DNA from: Defluviitaleaceae bacterium
GTDB lineage: Bacteria > Bacillota > Clostridia > Lachnospirales > WRAX01
DNA length: 16,533 bases
Assembly (NCBI GenBank): GCA_009781815.1
Contig: WQVB01000006.1
Span: 1-16,533 of the forward strand
Reading direction: 5' to 3'
Shown here: one piece after another, positions 6,912 through 13,986 of the stretch
Position numbering within the stretch: the stretch's first letter is position 1
Layout of the letters: each line of letters begins with the position of its first letter
Notes under the pieces: generated by a model
What the model was told of the DNA's origin: nothing
The model's input: the letters and a program-made list of their open reading frames with translations, nothing else
Databases searched by the model: none
Translations under genes and position numbers: made by a program

Positions 6912-7142
6912 GCCCGATTTTTCGCCCTCTCCGCTCCCACCCTCCGTGTTATGTGGGGTAATAGTGCAATGCCAGCCCCACCCCGCTGCGAGGGCGAAAA
7001 ATCTTATCAGTTCTTGAATTAAATTTCGGAGAAGGTACGACCCCTTCATAGGTAGCAATGTTCCTGCCGTCCACATGGGTGGGGCGAGCATAGCACTTTT
7101 AGGTTATAACACTTAGGGTGGGGTGGACGGCAGGAACATTGC
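6912..7142. repeat. Complex intergenic repeat, copy A (between tupB and tupC)
   Basis: The 274-bp gap between tupB and tupC is filled by a structured repeat. GATTTTTCGCCCTC (6916-6929) and its exact reverse complement GAGGGCGAAAAATC (6990-7003) flank a C-rich core. The 84 bp at 6927-7010 recur at 11468-11551 with 5 mismatches and no gap. The first motif also occurs at 15476. The rest of the copy holds a separate perfect inverted repeat (7055-7142). An open frame from 7123 into tupC is not convincing coding sequence. Confidence 0.8.
7055..7142. repeat. Perfect 20-bp inverted repeat just upstream of tupC
   Basis: GCAATGTTCCTGCCGTCCAC (7055-7074) is the exact reverse complement of 7123-7142. 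The two arms enclose 48 bp containing GTGGGGCGAGC and a TTATAACAC segment. The right arm ends about 20 bp before the tupC ribosome binding site. It could be the end of a mobile or repetitive element, or an mRNA hairpin for processing or protection within the operon. Confidence 0.8.
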
Positions 7143-7176
7143 GACGGGATCCACTACAAGAAAGAGAGGCGAAATG

Positions 7177-7860
7177 ATGAAAATATCTAATATAACCAAA
7201 AAATTTGATAACTTCGCCCTCAATATTAGTGGCGAATATGCCTTTGATAAAAAGATATATGGTATTATAGGGGCAAACGGCTGCGGCAAAACCACTCTAA
7301 TGAAGATTATGGCGGGGGTTACAAAGGCGGATAGCGGCAAAGTTGACTATGAAAACCTAACACCAAAAGACATCACCATGGTTTTTCGCAAGCCTTATCT
7401 AATGGCTGATAATGTGTATAAAAACTTAATATACCCCCTATCTTTACGAAAAACCACCCCCGATCCAAAAAAGATAGAAGCTTACCTTAACATGACGGGT
7501 CTTGCAGGTATGGAAAAGCAACATGCCCCATCTTTATCCAGCGGGGAGCAACAAAAACTAGCCTTTGCAAGGGCTATGATATTCGACCCAAAGCTAATAC
7601 TAATAGATGAGGCATTTTCTAATATGGATATAGAATCTGTAGCGTTTTTTGAGGAGTATATACTAAAAAAGCAAAAAGAAACCCCTGCTACATGGTTTAT
7701 AATCAGCCACCAGCTATCTAATATAAAACGTTTGTGTGATTATGTTTACTTTATGGATAAGGGGGATATAGTAGCGGAAGGCGACGTAGCTGATATGCTA
7801 CAAAACCCTCAAAACGAGCTATTGAAAAAATATTTACATTATCAAGGTATAGGAGAATAG
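7177..7860 (+). CDS. tupC: Tungstate ABC transporter ATP-binding protein TupC
   Basis: TupC is the ATPase that powers TupB. Over 227 aa it shows Walker A GANGCGKT (32-39), signature LSSGEQQ (120-126), Walker B ILIDE (141-145, with catalytic Glu145) and the switch His178 (IISHQL). The Q-loop glutamine is replaced by Arg71 (MVFRKPYLM, where MVFQ is expected). The start is ATG 7177 or the adjacent ATG 7174; GAGAGG (7164-7169) fits 7177 best. The frame extends upstream to 7123, but that part lies in the inverted repeat. The assignment as TupC rests on position after tupA-tupB and on the short single-domain form. MoeA follows 2 bp after the stop. Confidence 0.9.
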   Translation: MKISNITKKFDNFALNISGEYAFDKKIYGIIGANGCGKTTLMKIMAGVTKADSGKVDYENLTPKDITMVFRKPYLMADNVYKNLIYPLSLRKTTPDPKKIEAYLNMTGLAGMEKQHAPSLSSGEQQKLAFARAMIFDPKLILIDEAFSNMDIESVAFFEEYILKKQKETPATWFIISHQLSNIKRLCDYVYFMDKGDIVAEGDVADMLQNPQNELLKKYLHYQGIGE

Positions 7861-7862
7861 AT

Positions 7863-9095
7863 ATGAGATTTTTACAAGTAGACACCGTTGAAGCCGCCCA
7901 AGCAAAGCTTCTTGAAATGACCAAAGGCTGGGTAGACTTAGTTGAAAATATACCCCTAAGCCAAGCCTTTGAAAGGGTGCTTACAAGGGATATTTTCGCA
8001 AAGGAAGACCTACCACACTTTCGCCGCTCTACTGTTGACGGCTATGCGGTTTTAGCTAGCGACACCCACGGAGCTGGCGAGGCTATACCGTCTTTTCTAA
8101 AAGTGATAGGCGGGGTTGAGATGGGCAAAGGCACAAATATCAAGGTAACCTCGGGGCAATGCGTAGAGATGCCTACTGGAGGTGTTGTTCCATGTGGATC
8201 AGATGCTATTGTCATGGTAGAGTACACCGAGGAGCTAACCTGTGAAGATATATCCATATACAAACCCGTGGCCGCTGGAGACCATATTATACAAATTGGT
8301 GATGATATCAAAAAAGACGCCTTGCTCCTCTCTAAAGGCAAAAAGCTCACAGCTCAAGATATAGGGGCGTTGGCAACAATGGGCGTGGCCGAAGTGGAAG
8401 TGTTTGCCCGCCCCAAAATCGCCCTAATATCCACGGGGGATGAGCTGCTGCACCCCCACAACGCCCCTTTGCAAGATGGCAAAATAAGAGAGAGCAACAC
8501 CCTATCTCTAGGAGCTTTGGCTAAGAAATATGGCTATGAAGTGGTTGAAACCCACGTGCTGGCTGATGATGAAGAGTTAATCCGCAACACTATAAAAAAC
8601 GCTATGGAGAGATGCCATATAGTCGCCGTCTCTGGGGGCAGCTCTCAAGGCAAAAAAGACATGACGGCAGATATAATAGGTCAAGTAGCCACCCCTGGGG
8701 TGCTTACCCACGGCATAGCTATTAAACCTGGCAAGCCTACGATTTTAGGCCATGATGAGGCATCAAACACTATTTTGGCAGGGCTGCCTGGCCACCCTAT
8801 ATCTTGCATGGTTGTTTTTGAGATTTTGTTTGGTGGCTTGATGACAAGCTGGATGGGGGTTGATAAGCCCTTTGGCATATCTGCAAGTCTAACCCAAAGC
8901 GTGCCACAATCTCCAGGCAAGCTTACCTTTTACCCATGCAGGCTTGAGGCGATAGACGGCAAGTATGTGGCAGAGCCTATCTTTGCCAAATCTGGCCTTA
9001 TAGCTAATTTATGCAGAGCAAACGGATATTTTTTAATAGATAAAGACACCGAGGGCATAGCGAAAGGAGAGAGTGTAAATGTCTACCCATTTTAA
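7863..9095 (+). CDS. moeA: Molybdopterin molybdenumtransferase MoeA
   Basis: MoeA inserts molybdate or tungstate into adenylyl-molybdopterin. The 410-aa length and the motif order fit the family: STVDGYAV (56-63), EMPTGGVVPCGSDAIVMVEY, IGDDI, LISTGDELLHP, VSGGSSQGKKDMT, KPGKP and GLPGHPISCMVVFE. The MPT-binding 'SGG' loop reads SSQGKKD, a variant of the usual SVGxxD. The start ATG at 7863 is preceded by AGGAG (7851-7855). It overlaps the next moeA-like gene by 17 bp. Confidence 0.95.
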   Translation: MRFLQVDTVEAAQAKLLEMTKGWVDLVENIPLSQAFERVLTRDIFAKEDLPHFRRSTVDGYAVLASDTHGAGEAIPSFLKVIGGVEMGKGTNIKVTSGQCVEMPTGGVVPCGSDAIVMVEYTEELTCEDISIYKPVAAGDHIIQIGDDIKKDALLLSKGKKLTAQDIGALATMGVAEVEVFARPKIALISTGDELLHPHNAPLQDGKIRESNTLSLGALAKKYGYEVVETHVLADDEELIRNTIKNAMERCHIVAVSGGSSQGKKDMTADIIGQVATPGVLTHGIAIKPGKPTILGHDEASNTILAGLPGHPISCMVVFEILFGGLMTSWMGVDKPFGISASLTQSVPQSPGKLTFYPCRLEAIDGKYVAEPIFAKSGLIANLCRANGYFLIDKDTEGIAKGESVNVYPF

Positions 9096-10998
9096 GCGTA
9101 ATTTATTTTTAACCAACACATCTGTGGAAGAGGCATTGGCACAGTTTTTGTCTACCCTACAGCTAGACAAACCAAAAGCCAAGACCATAAAAACCACTCA
9201 AGCTTTAGGTAGGGTTACGGCAGCACCTGTGTTCGCCTTGAACAACTCGCCCCTTTATGACTGTGCCGCTATGGACGGCATTGCTGTGTCATCCCAAAAA
9301 ACCATAGGAGCAAGCGAAAACGCCCCTTTGACTTTAAAGCTAGGGGAGGATTATATACAAGTAGACACAGGCGACCCTATAAAGCCGCCTTTTGACGCAG
9401 TGATTATGGCGGAGGAGCTGTTTGAGGGGGAAGGTGATGATGAGATAATCATTCGTCAATCCGCATCTCCTTGGCAGCATTTACGACCCGTGGGGGAGGA
9501 TATTGTAAAGTCTGAAATGATATTGCCTTCTAACCACAAAATCCGCCCTATAGATATTGGGGTTTTGCTAAGTGGAGGCATCACCCAGCTAGAGGTGCTT
9601 AAAAAGCCCAGCATAGCCATCATCCCCACAGGTAGCGAGCTTATAGAGGCAGGGGCGGAGATTGGGGAAGATAGCATTATAGAAAGCAACTCCTACATGC
9701 TGGCTAGCCTTGTTGAAAATGAGGGCTGCACCCCTAACCGACACAATATTGTGGCTGATGATTATGATGCTATAAAAAAGGCATTGTTTGACGGGGTAGA
9801 CAATAACGACGCCGTGCTTATATGCTCAGGCACAAGTGCAGGTAGGGAGGATTATAGCATACACGCCCTGCGAGAGCTGGGTGAGGTTGTTATACACGGG
9901 GTGGCAATGAAGCCAGGCAAGCCCGTTATATTGGCTATTGTAAAGGGCAAGCCCGTGATTGGAGTGCCTGGCTACCCTGTGTCTGCCTTTATAGCTTATG
10001 AAAATTTCGCAAAGCCAATTTTAAACCACATTGCCACAGGTAGCTTTGCTAAGCAGGACAATATTGTGCAAGCAAGGCTAACTCGTCGTTTGGTGTCGTC
10101 TTTTAAGCATAAAGAATATGTGCGAGTGAAGGTAGGCCGTGTAGGTGGCGACCTTGTAGCAACACCCCTTGCAAGAGGGGCGGGGGCTGCCATGTCTCTA
10201 GTGAGGGCGGATGGCTTTTGCATTATAGAGCAAGAGATTGAAGGCCTAGAAGCTGGCAGCTTGGTGAATGTAGCCCTTTGCCGCCCTATAGAAGATTTAG
10301 AGCAAACGGTGGTAAGCATAGGCAGCCATGACCTTATGCTGGATATAGTGGCGGATATGATGCCGTCTTTGTATAACTCTCACTTCTCTAGCAGCCACAC
10401 AGGCAGCCTTGGGGGCTTGATGGCGTTAAAAAATAACGAAGCCCACATAGCCCCTATACACCAGCTTGATGAAGCCAGCGGCACATATAATATACCCATT
10501 GTTAAGCAATTGTTAAAGGATAGAAAAATGGCGTTGATTAAAGGCGTGGGGCGGGTGCAAGGCATTATGGTGAAAAAGGGCAATCCTTTAAACATTCAAG
10601 GCCTTGAAGATTTGCCAAAACACCGATATATTAATAGGCAACGGGGGGCAGGCACTCGTGTTTTGTTGGATTTTAAGCTAAAGCAAGCGGGCATCAGCCC
10701 AGCTGACATTAAGGGATATGAGAGGGAGGCACAAACAAGTATGGCTGTAGCCGCTGCTATACTTGGCGATAGTGCAGATTGTGGCATGGGCATTATGCCT
10801 GTGGCAAATACTATGGGGCTTGATTTTATTGTGATTGATAAAGAAGAGTATGACTTTGCGGTGCCTGTAGAGTTTTTAGAACTGCCTCATATCAAGGCTT
10901 TTATTGAGACCTTGAAAAACCCCACCCTGCATGCTAAGCTTGAGGCTATTGGTGGGTATGATGTGGGCGGATGTGGCGAGGTGGTTTTGATTGATTAA
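9079..10998 (+). CDS. MoeA-type molybdenumtransferase fused to a C-terminal PBP-like domain
   Basis: Residues ~1-405 are a second MoeA: CAAMDGIAVS, VDTGDPIKPPFDAVIMAEEL, RPVGEDI, IPTGSELIEAG, CSGTSAGREDYS, MKPGKP and GVPGYPVSAFIAYENF. Residues ~410-639 form a domain like a periplasmic binding protein or ModE/LysR effector domain (SIGSHDLMLDIVADMM, GGLMALKNNEAHIAPIHQLDE, NRQRGAGTRVLLDFKL), known in clostridial and archaeal MoeA-like fusions (PBP_like). That part may sense a metal oxyanion or small ligand, which is inference. AAGGAG (9063-9068) precedes the ATG at 9079. Having two MoeA paralogues side by side is common in tungsten-using prokaryotes, where one may be metal-specific. Confidence 0.93.
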   Translation: MSTHFKRNLFLTNTSVEEALAQFLSTLQLDKPKAKTIKTTQALGRVTAAPVFALNNSPLYDCAAMDGIAVSSQKTIGASENAPLTLKLGEDYIQVDTGDPIKPPFDAVIMAEELFEGEGDDEIIIRQSASPWQHLRPVGEDIVKSEMILPSNHKIRPIDIGVLLSGGITQLEVLKKPSIAIIPTGSELIEAGAEIGEDSIIESNSYMLASLVENEGCTPNRHNIVADDYDAIKKALFDGVDNNDAVLICSGTSAGREDYSIHALRELGEVVIHGVAMKPGKPVILAIVKGKPVIGVPGYPVSAFIAYENFAKPILNHIATGSFAKQDNIVQARLTRRLVSSFKHKEYVRVKVGRVGGDLVATPLARGAGAAMSLVRADGFCIIEQEIEGLEAGSLVNVALCRPIEDLEQTVVSIGSHDLMLDIVADMMPSLYNSHFSSSHTGSLGGLMALKNNEAHIAPIHQLDEASGTYNIPIVKQLLKDRKMALIKGVGRVQGIMVKKGNPLNIQGLEDLPKHRYINRQRGAGTRVLLDFKLKQAGISPADIKGYEREAQTSMAVAAAILGDSADCGMGIMPVANTMGLDFIVIDKEEYDFAVPVEFLELPHIKAFIETLKNPTLHAKLEAIGGYDVGGCGEVVLID

Positions 10999-11368
10999 AC
11001 CTTTAAGCATAAAGATATACCCCTTAGAAGGAGGGGTTTTGCAGGTGGAGGAAGCCACCCTTTCGCTTGACGAGGGTATTGTTGGCAATAAACATGATGA
11101 TATTAGCTTTTTAAGTGTGGATGCTCTTCAATTTCAAAAAAATAACCCTGACGGCATGTGCATGGCAAGGTTTAAAGAAAATATTGTATTGGATATAGAT
11201 TTTCGAGATATTGATACATTGGAGCTTGGGGATGCTGTTGTTGAGATAAGCTCTGGCAAGAGGTTTTGTTTTGAAAGGTGTAAATATTTTGATGAGGGTA
11301 AATTATGCTCTTTTAAAGTGGGGGTAGCTTTTGGGAAGGTTATAAAAAGTGGAATAATAAAAACCTAG
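10991..11368 (+). CDS. Short MOSC-like protein
   Basis: This 125-aa product aligns by eye with the MOSC protein at 3982-4416. It has GIVGNKHDDISFLS where the other has GLEGDAHGGNWHRQVSLLS, RFKENIVLDIDFRDIDTLELGDAVVEIS in place of the GENLLIEGIDL segment, and the same Cys spacing C93-x3-C97-x8-C106. It lacks the conserved His/Arg stretch before SLLS, so it may be a divergent or non-catalytic paralogue. The only possible start is TTG at 10991, because a stop lies directly upstream in frame; GAGGTGG (10978-10984) is 6 nt before it. It overlaps the end of the moeA fusion by 8 bp and is the last gene of the operon. Its stop codon lies within the terminator stem. Confidence 0.8.
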   Translation: MIKPLSIKIYPLEGGVLQVEEATLSLDEGIVGNKHDDISFLSVDALQFQKNNPDGMCMARFKENIVLDIDFRDIDTLELGDAVVEISSGKRFCFERCKYFDEGKLCSFKVGVAFGKVIKSGIIKT

Positions 11369-11387
11369 CTTGCTGGCTAGGTTTTTT
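11361..11387 (+). terminator. Intrinsic terminator of the Mo/W cofactor operon
   Basis: AAACCTAGC (11361-11369) pairs perfectly with GCTAGGTTT (11376-11384) around a 6-nt loop, within a run of six T residues (11382-11387). The stem includes the stop codon of the last MOSC gene. Confidence 0.92.
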
Positions 11388-11402
11388 GATTGGTGCTATC
11401 AC

Positions 11403-11664
11403 GCCCGATTTTTCGCCCCCGGTTGCATGGGCGAGCAGCAAAAAGTGAACTTCTTTTTGCGACCAGCCTCTCCGCTCCCACCCTCCGTGTTATGCAGGGG
11501 AATAGTGCAATGCCAGCCCCACCCCGCTACGAGGGCGAAAAATCTCATCAGAAATCTGTTTGAGCATCTCGTTTCCTGTTTCCAAAATTTCTGCCCCGAG
11601 TGGGGCGGGGCGATAGAGGTCAACTACTTAGCATAACACGTGGGTGGGAACGAGGGGCAGAAAT
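11403..11664. repeat. Complex intergenic repeat, copy B (convergent intergenic region)
   Basis: The region between the operon terminator and the minus-strand gene is almost wholly repeat. GCCCGATTTTTCGCCCCC starts it (11403), and GAGGGCGAAAAATC (11531-11544) is the partner of the inner part. The 84 bp at 11468-11551 match copy A. CGCTCCCACCCTCCGTGTTATG-type sequence (11473-11494) is mirrored at 11632-11652. ATTTCTGCCCC (11587-11597) and GGGGCAGAAAT (11654-11664) form a perfect 11-bp inverted repeat. A local hairpin GCAAAAAG/CTTTTTGC lies at about 11437-11460. Several overlapping frames are open here, but they only reflect the GC-rich repeat. Confidence 0.8.
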
Positions 11665-11677
11665 GCACCTGCCTCGC

Positions 11678-12295
11678 TTAACGATTGCGAAGGTAATTTC
11701 TCGCCGTTGCAACCGCATCTTGGTGGGCTGGGTTGCTGCGGGCGGGGCTGCCGTGGAGAAGAGAGCCTGCAAAATGCAAGCACATATGCCCATCTACCCC
11801 ATTTCCCTTTACCGCATCAAGGTTTACTCCTCGACCATATCCGCCAGAGCGATTGTTAACGGTAGCGAGGGCTGGTGCATCATCTCGCCCTGCGTGAGGG
11901 AAGTTTGTAAGAGACCCTGGAAAAATATAGCCATTAACATAAACCAAAACAGGGCGACGTGCCCAAGACCACCCGCCCCAAATATCATACATAATGGCGG
12001 CATCTTCTTTCGTTAAAGGCTCTACATCAGCATGGTTGCCCCCAAAGGTGCGGCGTAGGTAAAACTCACGCCCCGTTTGTATGTCTACTATACGGGCGTC
12101 GGTCTCTCTTGCAAAAACAAAACTCACTTCATCAAACCAGTTTGCATCGTATCTAGCTATATAATCAGCATAAGGGCTAGGTGGATTAATAATTTCGTAA
12201 TAAATCCTCTCAGAAATAACTTCATTATTAGTGATTGTAGATGCTAGTAACCCAGCAAAAATCATCATACTGCATACAAAAATATATTTAGTCAT
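11678..12295 (-). CDS. Secreted protein of unknown function (HADVEPL / GHMCLHF family)
   Basis: A 205-aa protein with an N-terminal hydrophobic segment (about 4-20) that looks like a signal peptide or anchor. The rest is soluble. Recognisable conserved stretches are VDIQTGREFYLRRTFGGNHADVEPL (69-93 region), WSWARRPVLVYVNG (109-122), FPHAG (132-136), SGGYGRGVNLDAVKGN (150-165) and GHMCLHFAGS with HGS (169-183). I recall this block as widespread in secreted, often multi-domain proteins of Clostridia, usually unassigned. Conserved His, Asp and Cys residues hint at a metal or hydrolase site, but no function is established. It has its own promoter (12330-12358) and a GAGAGG motif 11 nt before the ATG. 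It runs opposite to both neighbouring operons. Confidence 0.85.
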   Translation of the reverse strand: MTKYIFVCSMMIFAGLLASTITNNEVISERIYYEIINPPSPYADYIARYDANWFDEVSFVFARETDARIVDIQTGREFYLRRTFGGNHADVEPLTKEDAAIMYDIWGGWSWARRPVLVYVNGYIFPGSLTNFPHAGRDDAPALATVNNRSGGYGRGVNLDAVKGNGVDGHMCLHFAGSLLHGSPARSNPAHQDAVATARNYLRNR

Positions 12296-12329
12296 TTTTG
12301 TGCTACCTCTCTTTATTTAAGTTATTAAA

Positions 12330-12358
12330 ATATTATTACAATTTTAAAGAATAGTCAA
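12330..12358 (-). promoter_or_regulatory. Candidate sigma-A promoter for the secreted protein
   Basis: Read on the minus strand, TTGACT (12353-12358) and TAATAT (12330-12335) are separated by 17 bp in very AT-rich sequence, about 35 bp before the start codon. Confidence 0.6.
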
Positions 12359-12453
12359 TACCTTTGTAACAAATTTATACTAGCAATTTATGCCAATAAC
12401 CCGAAACAGTTGCATAGACTTTAAAACAAAGCTTTAGTTAAGGAGCAGTCAAA

Positions 12454-12603
12454 ATGTCAAAAAAAATGCAAAACAGGGTGAGGCGTGTGTTTTATAGGCC
12501 AGCTAGGAAGAGGAGTGCTTTGTGCAAAAACTTATCTAATGCCGAAAAAACTTTAAGCGAAACGGTAGGCGGTATATTTGCTAGAAGAAAAAGGCGAAGA
12601 TAG
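12454..12603 (+). CDS. 49-residue Arg/Lys-rich small protein
   Basis: A short frame with a good ribosome binding site: TAAGGAG ending at 12445, then 8 nt, then ATG at 12454. It encodes 49 residues starting MSKKMQNRVRRVFYRPARK and ending GGIFARRKRRR. About a third of the residues are Arg or Lys, with clusters at both ends around a milder middle (LCKNLSNAEKTLSETVGG). I do not recognise a family. Such composition suits a nucleic-acid or ribosome-associated protein, but that is inference. It stands alone between a divergent gene and pyrH, on the pyrH strand, ending 77 bp before the pyrH start. Confidence 0.6.
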   Translation: MSKKMQNRVRRVFYRPARKRSALCKNLSNAEKTLSETVGGIFARRKRRR

Positions 12604-12680
12604 CACTTAGGGCTTGCCTTTTTTCAAAAAATATGATAAATTAGACATAATAAAAACTCTAAATGAAGAGGAGTACAATT

Positions 12681-13409
12681 ATGTTTAAAAGGGTTGTTAT
12701 AAAATTAAGCGGTGAAGCCCTTGCGGGGGAGCAACAGCACCTTCATTTTGACGATAGGATTATATCTGGTATTATTTCTCAAATCAAAACCTTAATAGAC
12801 CAAGGCACCGAGGTTGCTATTGTGGTTGGTGGGGGTAACTTTTGGAGAGGTAAAAACTCCAAAAACGGCATGGATAAAGTGAAAAGCGACCAAATAGGCA
12901 TGATGGCAACGGTGATGAACGCCGTTTACCTATCTGATATGTTTGAAGAGGCTGGGGTGGAGTCCGTGGTGCTTACGCCCGTTATAATCGGCACCGTAAC
13001 GCAACAGTTCTCAAAAAAGGCGGCTCTTAAATATATGGCTGAAAAAAATGTGATTATTTTTGCTGCTGGCACGGGCCACCCATTCTTTTCCACAGACACT
13101 ATCGCAGCTATTAGAACGGCCGAGCTTGAAGCCTGTGCGTTGCTTTTTGCTAAAAATGGCGTTGATGGGGTGTATGATAGCGACCCACGCCAAAACAACA
13201 AGGCCGTAAAGATGCGATATATCACCTATAGAGACGTTATCCAAAACAACCTAACGGTGATTGACACAGCCGCAAGTGCTATTTGTGAAGAACAAAAAAT
13301 ATTATCAATTATTTTTGAGCTAAACGAGCCTAATGCAATTTTAACTTGTGCATCAGGTGATGATGAAAAAATATACGAAATTGGTACAAAAGTTACTGTA
13401 GAAAAATAA
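12681..13409 (+). CDS. pyrH: UMP kinase PyrH
   Basis: Phosphorylates UMP to UDP with ATP, as a cytoplasmic hexamer of the amino-acid kinase family. Motifs are KLSGEA (8-13), VVGGGNFWRG, QIGMMATVMNA, GTGHPFFSTDTIAAIRTAE and NGVDGVYDSDPR. At 242 aa it has the family length. ATG 12681 is preferred over the upstream in-frame ATG 12663 because AGAGGAG lies at 12667-12673. It heads the pyrH-frr-uppS-cdsA-dxr cluster. A weak promoter (TTGCCT at 12614, 17 bp, TAAATT at 12637) may lie just upstream. The genes rpsB and tsf that often precede pyrH are not here. Confidence 0.96.
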   Translation: MFKRVVIKLSGEALAGEQQHLHFDDRIISGIISQIKTLIDQGTEVAIVVGGGNFWRGKNSKNGMDKVKSDQIGMMATVMNAVYLSDMFEEAGVESVVLTPVIIGTVTQQFSKKAALKYMAEKNVIIFAAGTGHPFFSTDTIAAIRTAELEACALLFAKNGVDGVYDSDPRQNNKAVKMRYITYRDVIQNNLTVIDTAASAICEEQKILSIIFELNEPNAILTCASGDDEKIYEIGTKVTVEK

Positions 13410-13434
13410 TTTAAAACCTTGGAGGAAAATTGAT

Positions 13435-13986
13435 ATGTTTGATTTAAAAGCTTTTGAAGAGAAAATGGCGAAAAGCCTTGGTAACTTTGAGAAGGATTTA
13501 GAAACAATAAAGGCAGGCAGGGCAAACCCCCGCATTTTAGACAAGCTAATGGTTGATAGCTACGGGGCTTTAACTCCTATCAACCAGGTAGCCAACATCA
13601 CAGTGCCTGAAGCTCGCCTTCTGCAAATCACCCCTTGGGATCCTTCCATGCTAAAGGCTATCGAAAATGCAATAACCACATCAGACCTTGGCATTAACCC
13701 GTCAAACGACGGTAAGGTTGTAAGGGTTCTTTTTCCAGAGCTTACAGAAGATAGGCGTAAAGAGCTTGGAAAAGACATCAAAAAGAAGGGCGAGGATGCT
13801 AAGGTAGTTATCCGCAATATTCGCCGTGATGCGGTAGATGGGGCAGAAAAGGCCGAAAAAGGCAAAACAATCACCGAAGATGACTTAAAAAAGGCAAAAG
13901 ATGACATTCAAAAGATGACGGATAAAAAGATAGACGAGATTGACAAGGCAGTTGAAGGTAAAACCAAAGAAATTATGACTGTTTAA
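13435..13986 (+). CDS. frr: Ribosome recycling factor
   Basis: With EF-G this factor splits post-termination ribosomes. The 183-aa protein has the typical pattern: KAGRANPRILDKLMVDSYGALTPINQVANI, LQITPWDPSMLKAIENAI, SDLGINPSNDGKVVRVLFPELTEDRRKEL and VVIRNIRRDA, then a Lys/Glu/Asp-rich helical end. GGAGG (13421-13425) precedes the ATG. It lies 25 bp after pyrH, and its stop overlaps the uppS start (TAATG). Confidence 0.97.
   Translation: MFDLKAFEEKMAKSLGNFEKDLETIKAGRANPRILDKLMVDSYGALTPINQVANITVPEARLLQITPWDPSMLKAIENAITTSDLGINPSNDGKVVRVLFPELTEDRRKELGKDIKKKGEDAKVVIRNIRRDAVDGAEKAEKGKTITEDDLKKAKDDIQKMTDKKIDEIDKAVEGKTKEIMTV

Noticed and set aside
7123..7176. N-terminal extension of TupC
   Set aside because: It would begin inside the right arm of the 20-bp inverted repeat. 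GAGAGG with ATG 7177 gives a normal ABC ATPase start.
6903..7176. Operon end and separate tupC transcript
   Set aside because: No T-tailed terminator is seen after tupB and no good promoter before tupC, so I treat the operon as continuous despite the inserted repeat.
11370..12016. Three overlapping plus-strand frames in the convergent region
   Set aside because: They reflect the GC-rich repeat and the antisense of the secreted-protein gene. No motif or consistent ribosome binding site is seen.
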